From positions 1-64,000 of the forward strand of contig CALBSQ010000285.1 of the NCBI GenBank assembly GCA_937967325.1: 64,000 nucleotides of DNA, written 5' to 3'. A model generated the notes under the pieces. The model did not search any database. It was not told the DNA's origin and saw only the letters and a program-made list of their open reading frames with translations. The stretch is from an uncultured Chloroflexota bacterium. GTDB taxonomy: Bacteria > Chloroflexota > UBA4733. This document shows, in pieces, positions 41,675 to 50,687 of the stretch. Positions within the stretch are counted from its first letter, which is position 1. Each line of letters opens with the position of its first letter. The position numbers were made by a program, and so were the translations under genes.

Positions 41675-43657
41675 GTGACCGTGCCGGCTGAATCGACGGA
41701 GGCGTCTTCCCCGTTTGCTTCCGGAGCTGTGGTATGGCGACCATCGTCCGCCTACCTCTCTCGCAGCCGGCTCTTGCGCTTCATGGCAGCGCAGGGGATT
41801 GCGACGCTGGACGAGCTCCAGCGACGGTCCGTAAACGAGCCGGAGTGGTTCTGGGACGCGGTGGTGCGGGACCTCGACCTCAACTTCTTCGAGCCATACC
41901 GTCAGGTGCTCGACCTCACCAGAGGAGCGCCGTGGGCGAGCTGGTTCGTCGGTGGTCGGTACAACTATGTACACAACGCGCTGGATCGGCACGCCCTAGG
42001 GGCGACGGCGCACCGGCTTGCCGTAATCTGGGAAGGCGAGGAGGGAGACGTCCGTCAGCTCACCTATGCGGAGCTGGCCGGCGAGACGGAGCGGCTGGCG
42101 CTCGCCTTGAAGCAGCTCGGTATCGAAAAGGGTGACCGAGTTGGCGTGTTCATGCCGATGGTCCCGGAGGTAGTTGTCGCCACGCTGGCCTGCGGAAAGA
42201 TCGGCGCTATCTTCATCCCCATTTTCTCCGGCTACGCCGCCCCCGCCGTGGCGACCCGGCTGCGGGACGCCGGCGCGCGGGTGCTCATCACCGCGAACGG
42301 CTTCCCGCGCCGCGGCAAGGTGGTTCCGATGGGAACGACTGCCTTACAGGCTGCCGAGCAAGCGCCTACGATCGAGCACGTCGTCGTGGTTCGCCGTGTC
42401 GCGGATCAGAGTATGCCCGCGGATCCACGGCTGCGCTGGTGGGATGAGCTGCGAGCCGTGGCGGCAGAGCCGTGTCCAACGGAGCGAACAGCGGCCGATG
42501 ATCCCTACATGCTGATCTACACGTCCGGTACGACCGGCCGTCCTAAGGGCGCCGTCCACGTCAATGCCGGTTTCCCCATCAAGGCGACGCAAGATCTGGC
42601 GCACTGCTTCGACTTGCAAAACGACGACCGGCTGTTCTGGCTGACCGACATCGGCTGGATGATGGGACCGTGGGCGATCCAAGGGGGGCTGACGCTGGGC
42701 GCGACCGTCTGCCTCTATGACGGCGCTCCCGACTACCCCGAACCCGATCGCCTCTGGCGGCTGGTGGCGCGCCACCGGCCGACCATCCTTGGGGTAGCGC
42801 CAACGTCGATTCGCTCCATGATGACCCACGGCGACGCATGGGTGCGGCGGCATGACCTGTCCAGTGTTCGCGTGTTCGGCTCGACCGGTGAGCCCTGGAA
42901 TGTGGCGCCGTGGCGCTGGCTGTTCGAGGTGGTCGGTCGGTCGCGCCGCCCAATCATCAATTACTCCGGCGGCACGGAGATTTCTGGCGGCATTGTTGGT
43001 GGCTTCACCATCTCGCCACTCAAACCCTGCTCCTTTGCCGGTCCCATACCGGGCATGGACGCCGACGTCGTCGACGAGCAGGGACAGTCGGTACGCGGCG
43101 CGGTCGGTGAGCTGGTCATTCGCCGGCCGTGGGTAGGGATGACCCACGGCTTCTGGCAGGACGCCGACCGCTACCTGGACACCTACTGGTCGCGCTGGCC
43201 GGACGTGTGGAGGCACGGCGACTGGGCGCTGGTCGATGGCGATGGAGCCTGGTACATCCTCGGCCGCTCGGACGACACCATCAAGGTGGCGGGTAAGCGC
43301 GTGGGACCGGCCGAGGTCGAATCGGCCGCGGTCGCGCACGCGGCCGTGGCGGAGGCGGTCGCCATTGGGGCGCCGCACCCGGTCAAGGGCGAGGCGCTGA
43401 TCGTCTTGATCGTTGTACGGCCCGATCGGGAGGAGTCGGAGGCGCTTCGGGCCGATGTGCGTTCCGCTATCACGTCGCAGCTCGGCCCGGCGCTGCGGCC
43501 GGAGGCGATCCGCTTTGTCGGTGAGCTGCCGCGAACCCGGAACGCCAAGGTATTGCGACGCGTGGCCCGAGCGGCCTATGTGGGCGCAGCGGATCTGGGT
43601 GACCTCTCGGCCCTGGAAAATCCCTCCGCCATCGAAGCAATCCGCCAGTCTCGTTGA
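41675..43657 (+). CDS. Acyl-CoA synthetase (acetyl/acetoacetyl-CoA synthetase-like)
   Basis: A 660-residue AMP-forming ligase. It has an ACS-type N-terminal cap (NEPEWFWDAVVRDL, PWASWFVGGRYN), the ATP loop YTSGTTGRPKGAVH, the adenine motif NYSGGTEISGG, the hinge region GDWALVDGDG...GRSDDTIKVAGKRVGP, and the C-terminal Lys in PRTRNAKVLRR. The position behind HMG-CoA lyase suggests activation of acetoacetate, but the N-terminal cap also fits acetate or other short acids; substrate unassigned. Two GTG codons (41672, 41675) follow AGGAGG; the second has better spacing. Confidence 0.85.
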   Translation: MTVPAESTEASSPFASGAVVWRPSSAYLSRSRLLRFMAAQGIATLDELQRRSVNEPEWFWDAVVRDLDLNFFEPYRQVLDLTRGAPWASWFVGGRYNYVHNALDRHALGATAHRLAVIWEGEEGDVRQLTYAELAGETERLALALKQLGIEKGDRVGVFMPMVPEVVVATLACGKIGAIFIPIFSGYAAPAVATRLRDAGARVLITANGFPRRGKVVPMGTTALQAAEQAPTIEHVVVVRRVADQSMPADPRLRWWDELRAVAAEPCPTERTAADDPYMLIYTSGTTGRPKGAVHVNAGFPIKATQDLAHCFDLQNDDRLFWLTDIGWMMGPWAIQGGLTLGATVCLYDGAPDYPEPDRLWRLVARHRPTILGVAPTSIRSMMTHGDAWVRRHDLSSVRVFGSTGEPWNVAPWRWLFEVVGRSRRPIINYSGGTEISGGIVGGFTISPLKPCSFAGPIPGMDADVVDEQGQSVRGAVGELVIRRPWVGMTHGFWQDADRYLDTYWSRWPDVWRHGDWALVDGDGAWYILGRSDDTIKVAGKRVGPAEVESAAVAHAAVAEAVAIGAPHPVKGEALIVLIVVRPDREESEALRADVRSAITSQLGPALRPEAIRFVGELPRTRNAKVLRRVARAAYVGAADLGDLSALENPSAIEAIRQSR

Positions 43658-43737
43658 CGCGTTCTGCTCGCGCGCCCGGGCCTCCATGGTCCGCTTAATG
43701 CTACAAGTCATAGTGCAGGGAAAGGAGTCGGTCGACC

Positions 43738-44082
43738 GTGAACGTTCAGGAAGTGCTGGCACAAGCTACCGACAGCATGGCGGTAAAGCGTGTCTATGGT
43801 GAGCCCTACGAGAAGGACGGAGTCACCGTCATTCCCGCCGCTCGGATCCGAGGCGGCGGCGGGGGCGGCGGCGACACCCGACCGGAGGCGAACAGCAAGG
43901 GAGGGCGCGGCGCCGGCTTCGGCTTGGTCGCGGCTCCGGCGGGCGCGCTCATCATCGCCAAGGATGGCTCCGTGCGCTGGGAGCCGGCGATGAACCTCAA
44001 CCGGGTGATCATGGGCGGACAGCTTATCGCCGTCGTCGCGCTGCTGGTCCTGTGGTCCTGGATCCGCTCACGGCAAGGGTGA
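43738..44082 (+). CDS. GerW/YtfJ-family protein
   Basis: A 114-residue protein of the GerW (YtfJ) family: AVKRVYGEPYEKDGVTVIPAA, a glycine-rich run after RIRG, GRGAGFGLVAAPAGALIIA, and a C-terminal hydrophobic segment (VIMGGQLIAVVALLVLWSW) likely to anchor it in the membrane. In Bacillus the homologue acts in spore germination; relatives are common in bacteria that do not sporulate, and no sporulation genes are seen here. GTG start with AAAGGAG about 10 bases upstream. Confidence 0.85.
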   Translation: MNVQEVLAQATDSMAVKRVYGEPYEKDGVTVIPAARIRGGGGGGGDTRPEANSKGGRGAGFGLVAAPAGALIIAKDGSVRWEPAMNLNRVIMGGQLIAVVALLVLWSWIRSRQG

Positions 44083-44127
44083 GGGCGCTCGCGCTGACGT
44101 TGCCGGCGCCGTCATGCCAAGCCTTGT

Positions 44128-44226
44128 ATACTCCTCGCATCACCCCGAGTCGCCATTCTCGGCGTCCCAACGGGAGGGCAACAGCGACCCCCGGACACAT
44201 CGTGTCGCGGTGATTGTTGGTCGCTG
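44128..44226 (+). promoter_or_regulatory. -10 element and structured leader before the solute-binding gene
   Basis: TATACT (44128-44133) is a good -10 with no clear -35. The following ~115-base leader can form a nested hairpin: CAGCGACC (44182-44189) with GGTCGCTG (44219-44226), and inside it GACAC/GTGTC (44194-44206). I recognise no riboswitch class. Confidence 0.35.
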
Positions 44227-44253
44227 CCCCGATGCAAGGAGGAGGTCCCCATA

Positions 44254-45720
44254 ATGCCAACCGCGTATTCACGTCGCTCCACATTGGGCCTGCTGGGACG
44301 TTCGGCGCTGGGGGGCGCTGTGTTCGTGGCCGGGGGGCTCCTGGCCGCCTGTGGCACTGCCGCGACCGCGACGACGACGCCAGCGGCGGCATCGGCGAGC
44401 GGATCCTCAGCCGCGCCACAGCCCACCACCGCGGCGGCCGCCCCAGCCAAGGGGAAGGTCGCCTTGCGTTGGAGCACGTGGGGTAATGCCCAGAATCCCT
44501 TCGCCCAGGCCGCGACCCAAGGTCTGGCCATCTTCCAGCAACAGCATCCCGACATTCAGGTGACGCCGGAGGATCAGGGGGCATCCAACTTCGTGGATAA
44601 GATGACCACGCAAATGGTCAGCGGTGTTGCGCCCGATGTCATCGGCCAGTGCTGTACTACGTTACCCAACTGGGCGCGAAAGGGGTTGTTGCTGCCGCTC
44701 GATGAGTATATCAACCGTGACTACAAGGCAGATCAGATCAAAGACTTCGAGCAGTTGCAGTGGTCTTTCTTCCATGACCCAAAGATGGGGCAGTTTGCCT
44801 TCCCGATGTACATGGGCATTTTTGCGCTGTCCTACAACAAGGATCGCTTCCAGGCCGCAGGTGTGGCGTTGCCGACGGACGATTGGGACTGGCAGAACTT
44901 CCAAGATGCGATGCTGAAACTGACCGATCCATCCCAGCAGAAATGGGGGATGAACACCATCGGCGCCGGCTCGACCTGGTACCAGTTCATCCATCAGAAC
45001 GGCGGCTCGCCGATCGATCCCAACGACGACACCAAGTGTACGGTGGATTCGCCGGCCGCGACGGAAGCAACGCAGTGGATCCACGACCGCTATTGGGTAG
45101 ACAAGTCCATCATCCCCAACGACCAGAAGACCGCCGGCACGACCGACGACCAGCGCTTCAAGAACGGCACGACGGCGATGAATGGGTTGGGATCCTGGTA
45201 CGTAACCCGCCTGATCAAGGCCGTTGGCAACGACTTACAGTGGGATGTCGTTCCGCTCGCGAAAGGCAAGGCCGGACGGTCGACACTCGCCACTACCGAT
45301 GGATGGATCATCTTCAAGGGCAGTCCGCACGCCGCCGAGGCGTGGGAGCTGATGAAATTCCTCCAGTCCGACGACTGGTGGACCATCAACATGGCGGTGA
45401 CCGGCCAGCAGCCAGCACGCGCCTCGTTGCAGGACAAGTGGATTGCCCAGATTGTCAAGGGCAACCCCGTATTGGCAGACAAGAACCTCAAGGCCTTCAC
45501 GCTCGCCAACACCCAGAACTATGGCCGTGCCGTCGATCTCTTCCACGACGACCCGCCGGCAACCAAGGCGCTCAATGATGCTTATGCCAAGGCGGTCATC
45601 ATGAACCAGGCGAGCGTTGCCAGCACGATGCGGGACGTGGCCGCGCAGGTCGACCAGATAGAGAAGACATCGGCACAGTCAGCCGCGGTTGATTTCGGCT
45701 GCGCGTGCCTGACGGTTTAG
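44254..45720 (+). CDS. ABC sugar-type solute-binding lipoprotein (orphan)
   Basis: A 488-residue binding protein. The signal region has paired arginines (YSRRSTLGLLGRSALGG) and a lipobox LLAAC, suggesting Tat export and lipid anchoring; an Ala/Thr/Ser-rich linker follows. The mature domain fits the family 1 sugar-binding fold (LRWSTWGN, FQQQHPDIQVTPED, GVAPDVIGQC, GIFALSYNKDRF). AAGGAGGAGG lies about 10 bases before the ATG. As with the gene at 16905, no permease is adjacent; the only ATPase in the window of matching type is at 54550. Confidence 0.88.
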   Translation: MPTAYSRRSTLGLLGRSALGGAVFVAGGLLAACGTAATATTTPAAASASGSSAAPQPTTAAAAPAKGKVALRWSTWGNAQNPFAQAATQGLAIFQQQHPDIQVTPEDQGASNFVDKMTTQMVSGVAPDVIGQCCTTLPNWARKGLLLPLDEYINRDYKADQIKDFEQLQWSFFHDPKMGQFAFPMYMGIFALSYNKDRFQAAGVALPTDDWDWQNFQDAMLKLTDPSQQKWGMNTIGAGSTWYQFIHQNGGSPIDPNDDTKCTVDSPAATEATQWIHDRYWVDKSIIPNDQKTAGTTDDQRFKNGTTAMNGLGSWYVTRLIKAVGNDLQWDVVPLAKGKAGRSTLATTDGWIIFKGSPHAAEAWELMKFLQSDDWWTINMAVTGQQPARASLQDKWIAQIVKGNPVLADKNLKAFTLANTQNYGRAVDLFHDDPPATKALNDAYAKAVIMNQASVASTMRDVAAQVDQIEKTSAQSAAVDFGCACLTV

Positions 45721-45744
45721 CAGCGGATGAGAGTAGCCGTTTAC

Positions 45745-45859
45745 GCGGAGCGCGGGCGTCCCGCCCGCCCCGGCGGTCTCGTCGCGACGCAGCGCGTCGC
45801 CTCCGGTGGGGTCGCCTCCTCTGACTGCGATCGGGGCGGGCGGGACGCCCGCGCTCCGC
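45745..45859. repeat. Perfect 28-bp inverted repeat
   Basis: GCGGAGCGCGGGCGTCCCGC... at 45745-45772 and its exact complement at 45832-45859, separated by 59 bases. It lies between the convergent solute-binding and hflX genes. Confidence 0.95.
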
Positions 45860-45877
45860 GCCGGGTGGTCCTGACTG

Positions 45878-47092
45878 TCAGGCCTCAAACGGCCGGAATC
45901 GGGCAAGCAGCGATGCCGGGAGGCGACCATAGAGGGTCGTGCCCGTGGCGGAGAAGGCTTCCTGGAGCACGGCGCCGCGCCGATGGAAGAGCTGGACGAG
46001 CTCTTGCCGCTGAAAGGGGATATGCACGGTAATCTCTTTGGCCTGACGGTTGAGCAAGCTGGCGATGGCGTCCACCAGCGCGTCCAAACCGATGCCTGCT
46101 TGGGCGGAGATGGCGATGCTGGCCGGATAAGCCTCCAGCAACCCGACCGACAAGTCGGCGAGCAGGTCGACCTTGTTGAGCGCCACTAACCGGGGGATGT
46201 CTCCGAGCTTGAGGTCTTCCAGGGTGCTGATCACCGTGCGGAATTGCTGGTAGTGATTGGGCTCGCTCACGTCCACGATAATGAGCAGCACTTCCGCCTC
46301 TTCGAGCTCCTCCAGCGTAGCGCGGAACGCCGCGATCAGTTTTGGCGGCAGCTTTTGGATGAAGCCAACGGTGTCGGTGAGCACCACCTCCTGGCCGGAG
46401 GGCATCTGCAAGCGACGCGTGGTGGGTTCCAGCGTGGCGAACAGCTTGTTCTCGGTGAGGACTCCCGCGTTGGTCAGGCGGTTCATCAGGGTGGATTTGC
46501 CCGCGTTGGTGTAGCCGACCAACGACACGACGGGAACTCCCTGCCGGGCCCGATGCTCACGGTGGAGCTGCCGGGTGCGCCGTACGTCGTCCAGTTCACG
46601 ATGCAGCCGGCTGATCCGCTGCCGGATGTGGCGGCGATCGGTTTCCAACTGCGTTTCGCCGGGTCCGCGCGTGGCGATCCCGGCGACACCGCCGACGGAA
46701 CCCGCGCTGCGCGAAAAGAAAGTGAACATGCCGGCGAGTCGAGGCAGGAGATACTCCAGTTGGGCGAGCTCGACTTGCAGGCTGGCTTCGCGTGTGTGGG
46801 CGCGTTGGGCGAAGATATCCAGGATCAGGGCGGAACGATCGAGCACCTTGCAGCCGACCGTCTTTTCCAAATTGCCCTGCTGCGTCGGGCTCAGCTCGCT
46901 GTCGACCACCAACGTATCGAACGGCAGGCTCTTCTGCAGCTCGGCCAGCTCCTCCAGCTTGCCCTTGCCGGCCAACGTGGCCGGGTGAAATCGGGCAACG
47001 CGCTGAACAGAACGTCCGGCGACGACCCCGCCGGCGGTCGTGACGAGACGTGCCAGCTCGTCGAGCGATTCATCGGCGGAAAACGCCGGCAA
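45878..47092 (-). CDS. hflX: GTPase HflX
   Basis: A 404-residue ribosome-associated GTPase. The N-terminal domain has GKGKLEELAEL; the glycine-rich linker has GIATRGPGETQLETDRR; G1 is GYTNAGKSTLMN, G3 DTVGFIQKLP, G4 NKVD. HflX splits stalled or hibernating ribosomes. TTG 47092 is the most upstream ordinary start, yet upstream in-frame codons read ERCYLLAVEEKGD, which looks like the family's first beta strand, so a non-canonical start further upstream is possible. It is the last gene of the dapF operon. Confidence 0.9.
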   Translation of the reverse strand: MPAFSADESLDELARLVTTAGGVVAGRSVQRVARFHPATLAGKGKLEELAELQKSLPFDTLVVDSELSPTQQGNLEKTVGCKVLDRSALILDIFAQRAHTREASLQVELAQLEYLLPRLAGMFTFFSRSAGSVGGVAGIATRGPGETQLETDRRHIRQRISRLHRELDDVRRTRQLHREHRARQGVPVVSLVGYTNAGKSTLMNRLTNAGVLTENKLFATLEPTTRRLQMPSGQEVVLTDTVGFIQKLPPKLIAAFRATLEELEEAEVLLIIVDVSEPNHYQQFRTVISTLEDLKLGDIPRLVALNKVDLLADLSVGLLEAYPASIAISAQAGIGLDALVDAIASLLNRQAKEITVHIPFQRQELVQLFHRRGAVLQEAFSATGTTLYGRLPASLLARFRPFEA

Positions 47093-47165
47093 GTCACCCT
47101 TTTCCTCGACTGCCAGCAGGTAGCAACGTTCGGCAGGTTGGCCGGAGTGGCGAGTGATCGACGAA

Positions 47166-48491
47166 TCAGCAGGCGTGTTCTTGCTCCTCTCCTAATGCAA
47201 TGGCCGGCTCCGCCACCGGGCCGTCGTCGCTGTCCGCGGCGGGCGACGACATGTGGCGAGAAGGGAGGGAAACCCTCTCCAGGCGGCGCATCGCTTCATC
47301 AAACAACCGATCGTCAGCGGTTAGGGATAGCCGGATATAGCCCTCCCCGCGCCCCCCGAACCAATGGCCGGGGGCAAGCAATATCCCCACTTGTTGGAGA
47401 AACTCAGCCACAATCTCCCTGGACCCATAGCCCGGCGGCGTCGCCGCCCACAAGGCCGGAACGGCTTTGGGACGGCGGACGTGCATGCCCAGGTGGTCAA
47501 GCACGGTGATGGCGCGGTCACGGCGCGCTTGATAGACGGCGTTGCGCTTGCTGAACCACTCGCTGCCAATCATCGGCAGGGCCTCGGCCAGGGCACGCTG
47601 AGCGGGGACAAAGGTCATGCTGCCCATCGACTGGCGCCACTGGCGCAGCAGCCGCAGCACCTCAGCGTTGCCAACCGCGACGGCAACCGGCCACCCAGCC
47701 AGGTGCAACGTTTGGGCGGGCGAGTGCAGCTCGACGCACACGTGGCGGGAGCCGGGTATTTCCAACAAGCTGATGGATCGATAGCCATCGTAGGTGAACT
47801 CGCTGAAATCGGCGAGGTGGATCACCAGAATCGAGTGTTCTGTAGCAAATTGCACTACCTGATGGAGAAATGCCGCCGGGGCAGTGGCGCCAGTCGGCAC
47901 CGCGGGGTAGTCGAGCCAGAGCACTCGCGCCCGTTCCACAACGTCCGGCGGAATTGCTTTCAACTCGGGAAGAAAGTCTTGCTCTGGACGCAGCGGGAGA
48001 TCAATGGTCCGCGCCCCCACGGTCGACATCGCCAGTCGGTACGCCGGGCGTCCAGGATCAGGCACGAGCGCCTCATCGCCAGGGTCCAGCAACGCCTGCG
48101 CCAGTCCGAGTATGCCGTCCTCGACGCTCGGCAACGGGAGCACCTCCCGGTTTGGGTCAAGGCTGGTCTTGAAGCGGGACTGGTACCAGCGCGCAACGGC
48201 AGATCGGAGCTCCGGCGCACCACCCGCCCCACGAACCGGATTCGCCTCCGCAGCGACCGCGCATAATCGCTCGACTGCCAACTCGGGCGGCGGCTGGTCG
48301 GAGTCGACGTGGGTGAGATTGATAACATCGATCCCCGCGGCGCGACGCTCGGCGATCTTACGCTCGACCTCGCCGTCGCTGGCGGCCAGAAACTCCTCAA
48401 GACGGCGCGACGGTTCCACAGCCGAGCCCCGTCTAGGATTGAACGCTCTTTCGTTCGTCGCACCGGCGCCAGACAGAAGGTCAGCAGCCAC
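47166..48491 (-). CDS. Aminotransferase class I/II homologue lacking PLP-binding residues
   Basis: A 441-residue protein whose fold and position beside dapF resemble LL-diaminopimelate aminotransferase. Several active-site positions are altered: the PLP Lys of the SLSKTYNMTGW motif is Gln (HSPAQTLHLAGW); the Asp and Tyr of the HDNAYSE motif are Leu and Phe (HLADFSE); the Asn of NNPTG is Val (AVPTGA). The substrate carboxylate Arg (YIRLSL) remains. Classical PLP catalysis is therefore unlikely. The GTG start directly follows the dapF stop, and the frame is intact, arguing for a retained non-enzymatic role. Confidence 0.8.
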   Translation of the reverse strand: MAADLLSGAGATNERAFNPRRGSAVEPSRRLEEFLAASDGEVERKIAERRAAGIDVINLTHVDSDQPPPELAVERLCAVAAEANPVRGAGGAPELRSAVARWYQSRFKTSLDPNREVLPLPSVEDGILGLAQALLDPGDEALVPDPGRPAYRLAMSTVGARTIDLPLRPEQDFLPELKAIPPDVVERARVLWLDYPAVPTGATAPAAFLHQVVQFATEHSILVIHLADFSEFTYDGYRSISLLEIPGSRHVCVELHSPAQTLHLAGWPVAVAVGNAEVLRLLRQWRQSMGSMTFVPAQRALAEALPMIGSEWFSKRNAVYQARRDRAITVLDHLGMHVRRPKAVPALWAATPPGYGSREIVAEFLQQVGILLAPGHWFGGRGEGYIRLSLTADDRLFDEAMRRLERVSLPSRHMSSPAADSDDGPVAEPAIALGEEQEHAC

Positions 48492-49337
48492 TTAGGACAA
48501 TGGCCATTCACCCCGGAAGACGAAGGACGCCGGACCGGTCATTCGCATCTCGTGCCGTCCATCCCATTGCAACTGAAGATCACCGCCTGGTAGGCGAATG
48601 CGGGCCTGATCGCCGACCAGGCCCCGCCGGTGCGCCACGGCCATGACCGCGCAAGCGCCACTTCCACACGCAAGTGTGATGCCGGCCCCGCGCTCCCACA
48701 CGCGCATGACCACCTCGTCGCGCGCCTTGACCGTGGCTACCTCAAAGTTGACCCGTCGAGGAAACCAGCCATGATGCTCCACCTTCGGACCAAGCAACTC
48801 CAGGGGAACACGGTCCACGTTCTCTACAAAGGCGACGGCGTGCGGATTGCCCATGGAAGCGCAACTGATGGCAAACTGCCAGCCGTCGATTGCGATTGGC
48901 TGGTTTACCACGACAGCGCAGTCGGAAATGACGGGTATGCGTGCCGCCTCAAAGATCGGCACGCCCATATCGACCTCGACAGCGGCCGCCTGCCCACCGT
49001 CGACTAGCACCCGCACCTTCTGGATCCCGGCCCCGGTGCGGATCGTGAGCTCTGATGCACGAGCGAGTCCGTTGTCAAACACGTACTTGCTAAAACACCG
49101 GATGCCATTGCCGCACATCTCCGATTCAGATCCGTCGGGGTTGAGCATGCGCATGCGAAAGTCCGCGGCATCGTCCCGCTCGACCAGGAGGAGACCATCG
49201 TGGCCGATGCCGAAATGCCGATCGCCGGTGGCGCGAGCGAGCCCAGGCCAGTCCAGCGCCATCCCCGAGTGCTCCGGCCCAATCAGCACGAAGTCGTTGC
49301 CCGTGCCGTGCATCTTGACAAAAGGTAGTGCGTTCAA
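48492..49337 (-). CDS. dapF: Diaminopimelate epimerase
   Basis: A 281-residue enzyme converting LL- to meso-diaminopimelate for lysine and peptidoglycan synthesis. It begins FVKMHGTGNDFVLI; the two catalytic cysteines are in SEMCGNGIRC and LACGSGACA, and the GNPHAV motif is present. I set the start at TTG 49337, which gives the normal N-terminus; longer open frames reach 49511 without homology. TATACT lies about 10 bases before this TTG and no Shine-Dalgarno is seen, so the mRNA may be leaderless. First gene of the dapF-aminotransferase-hflX operon. Confidence 0.92.
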   Translation of the reverse strand: MNALPFVKMHGTGNDFVLIGPEHSGMALDWPGLARATGDRHFGIGHDGLLLVERDDAADFRMRMLNPDGSESEMCGNGIRCFSKYVFDNGLARASELTIRTGAGIQKVRVLVDGGQAAAVEVDMGVPIFEAARIPVISDCAVVVNQPIAIDGWQFAISCASMGNPHAVAFVENVDRVPLELLGPKVEHHGWFPRRVNFEVATVKARDEVVMRVWERGAGITLACGSGACAVMAVAHRRGLVGDQARIRLPGGDLQLQWDGRHEMRMTGPASFVFRGEWPLS

Positions 49338-49346
49338 TATGCCGAA

Positions 49347-49352
49347 AGTATA
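49347..49352 (-). promoter_or_regulatory. -10 element of dapF, leaderless arrangement
   Basis: TATACT on the minus strand ends 9 bases before the TTG start of dapF, so transcription would begin at or next to the start codon. The -35 is not recognisable. Confidence 0.4.
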
Positions 49353-49494
49353 CGGCTTCTTGCTGGTGGTGGCGAGGGGTACGTCCACCGGACGCTTTAG
49401 CGTCAGGTGGACGATCCGTGGCGAATCTCCACCCCCGATGGTCTGGTAGGCTTCTGCGGAGTGCGTGCCCGACTGTTGCCGTGAGGAGGTCACT

Positions 49495-50532
49495 ATGCGT
49501 ATCGTTGTCACCGGGGGAGCCGGTTTTCTGGGTTATCACCTCACGCAGCGGCTGCATCGTGAGGGGCAGGAGATCGTGCTCCTTGATGTCGCGCCTTTTC
49601 CGGTGGGGGACTATCCGGCCGAGGTCGTTCGCCTGCGGGCCGACGTGCGGGACGCCGCGACGTTGCGCCGCCACCTGGCCGGCGCGGACGTAGTCATTCA
49701 CGCGGCGGCGGCGCTGCCGCTGTGGAAGCGCGCCGACATCTTCGCCGTCAACACGCATGGCACTCGCAACGTTCTGCTCGCGGCTCAGGAAGCGGGCGTC
49801 CCCCGAGTGGTGCAGATTTCTTCAACGGCCGTGTATGGCGTCCCAGACAAGCATCCGCTGGAGGAGACTGACCCCGTCGATGGAGTCGGCCCCTACGGCC
49901 AGAGTAAAATTCAGGCGGAGGCGCTCTGCGCCATCGCCCGGGAGTCGGGCCTCTGTGTGCCGATCATCCGCCCCAAGACCTTTATCGGCACGGGTCGTCT
50001 CGGCGTCTTCCAGATCCTCTACGACTGGGTGGCCGGTGGGAAGCGCATCCCGATCATCGGCGACGGCCGCAACCGCTACCAGTTACTGGAGGTAGAGGAT
50101 CTGGTGGACGCCATCTGGCGGGTGGCGAGCGGGCCGGCGGAGCGCGTGAACGCCACCTTCAACGTCGGGGCGGCGCGTTTCGCCACGGTGATTGAGGACG
50201 TTGGCGCCCTGTGCGCCTACGCCAATAGCGGCGCGCGCGTACTGCCGACACCCGCCCCATTGGTGGTCACCGCGCTACAGGCGCTGGAGGCGTTGCATCT
50301 GTCGCCGTTGTACAAGTGGGTATACGGCACGGCGTCCAAGGACTCCTTCGTGTCCACGGACAAGATCGAGCGAGCGGCCGGATGGACACCACGCTACAGC
50401 AACGCCGAGGCGCTCATCCGCTCCTATCAGTGGTACATCGAGCACGCCGGTGAGCTCGGTTCCGGTACCGGCGTCACCCATCGAGTGGCTTGGGGCCAGG
50501 GGGCGTTGGGGCTGGTCAAGCGCCTCTTGTAG
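49495..50532 (+). CDS. NAD-dependent epimerase/dehydratase (extended SDR)
   Basis: A 345-residue extended SDR. TGGAGFLGYHL is the NAD loop, VIHAAAALPLWKR follows, ISSTAVYG holds the catalytic Ser, and YGQSK the catalytic Tyr-Lys. Such proteins act on nucleotide sugars or on sterol/hopanoid-like substrates; nothing nearby identifies the substrate. GAGGAGG five bases before ATG 49495 fixes the start. Confidence 0.88.
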   Translation: MRIVVTGGAGFLGYHLTQRLHREGQEIVLLDVAPFPVGDYPAEVVRLRADVRDAATLRRHLAGADVVIHAAAALPLWKRADIFAVNTHGTRNVLLAAQEAGVPRVVQISSTAVYGVPDKHPLEETDPVDGVGPYGQSKIQAEALCAIARESGLCVPIIRPKTFIGTGRLGVFQILYDWVAGGKRIPIIGDGRNRYQLLEVEDLVDAIWRVASGPAERVNATFNVGAARFATVIEDVGALCAYANSGARVLPTPAPLVVTALQALEALHLSPLYKWVYGTASKDSFVSTDKIERAAGWTPRYSNAEALIRSYQWYIEHAGELGSGTGVTHRVAWGQGALGLVKRLL

Positions 50533-50682
50533 CTATCAGCCGTCAGCTATCAGTCATCAGCAAGCTGGCAGGCGGCTAATGAATCGGGCGGCGACGAGTA
50601 TGTCATCGTGGTGCAAATTGGCGGGACCTTTCCTGCGAAGGGCTGGTCGGCTTAGCCTGCTGATAGCTGACGGCTGATAGCT
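50531..50682. repeat. Perfect 23-bp inverted repeat
   Basis: AGCTATCAGCCGTCAGCTAT... at 50531-50553 and its exact complement at 50660-50682. The arm contains the sub-repeat AGCTATCAG twice. It overlaps the stop of the epimerase gene and ends just before the dehydrogenase gene. Confidence 0.95.
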
Positions 50683-50687
50683 GATTG

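Noticed and set aside
42344..43762. Long minus-strand open frame (472 codons)
   Set aside because: Antisense to the acyl-CoA synthetase, which has clear motifs; no ribosome site or homology features.
43738..44082. Evidence for sporulation
   Set aside because: GerW-family proteins occur widely in non-sporulating bacteria and no other sporulation gene is present here.
50531..50682. CRISPR-like repeats (AGCTATCAG units)
   Set aside because: Only two units per arm in inverted orientation with no regular spacers; it is an inverted repeat. No CRISPR array or cas gene is seen in the window.
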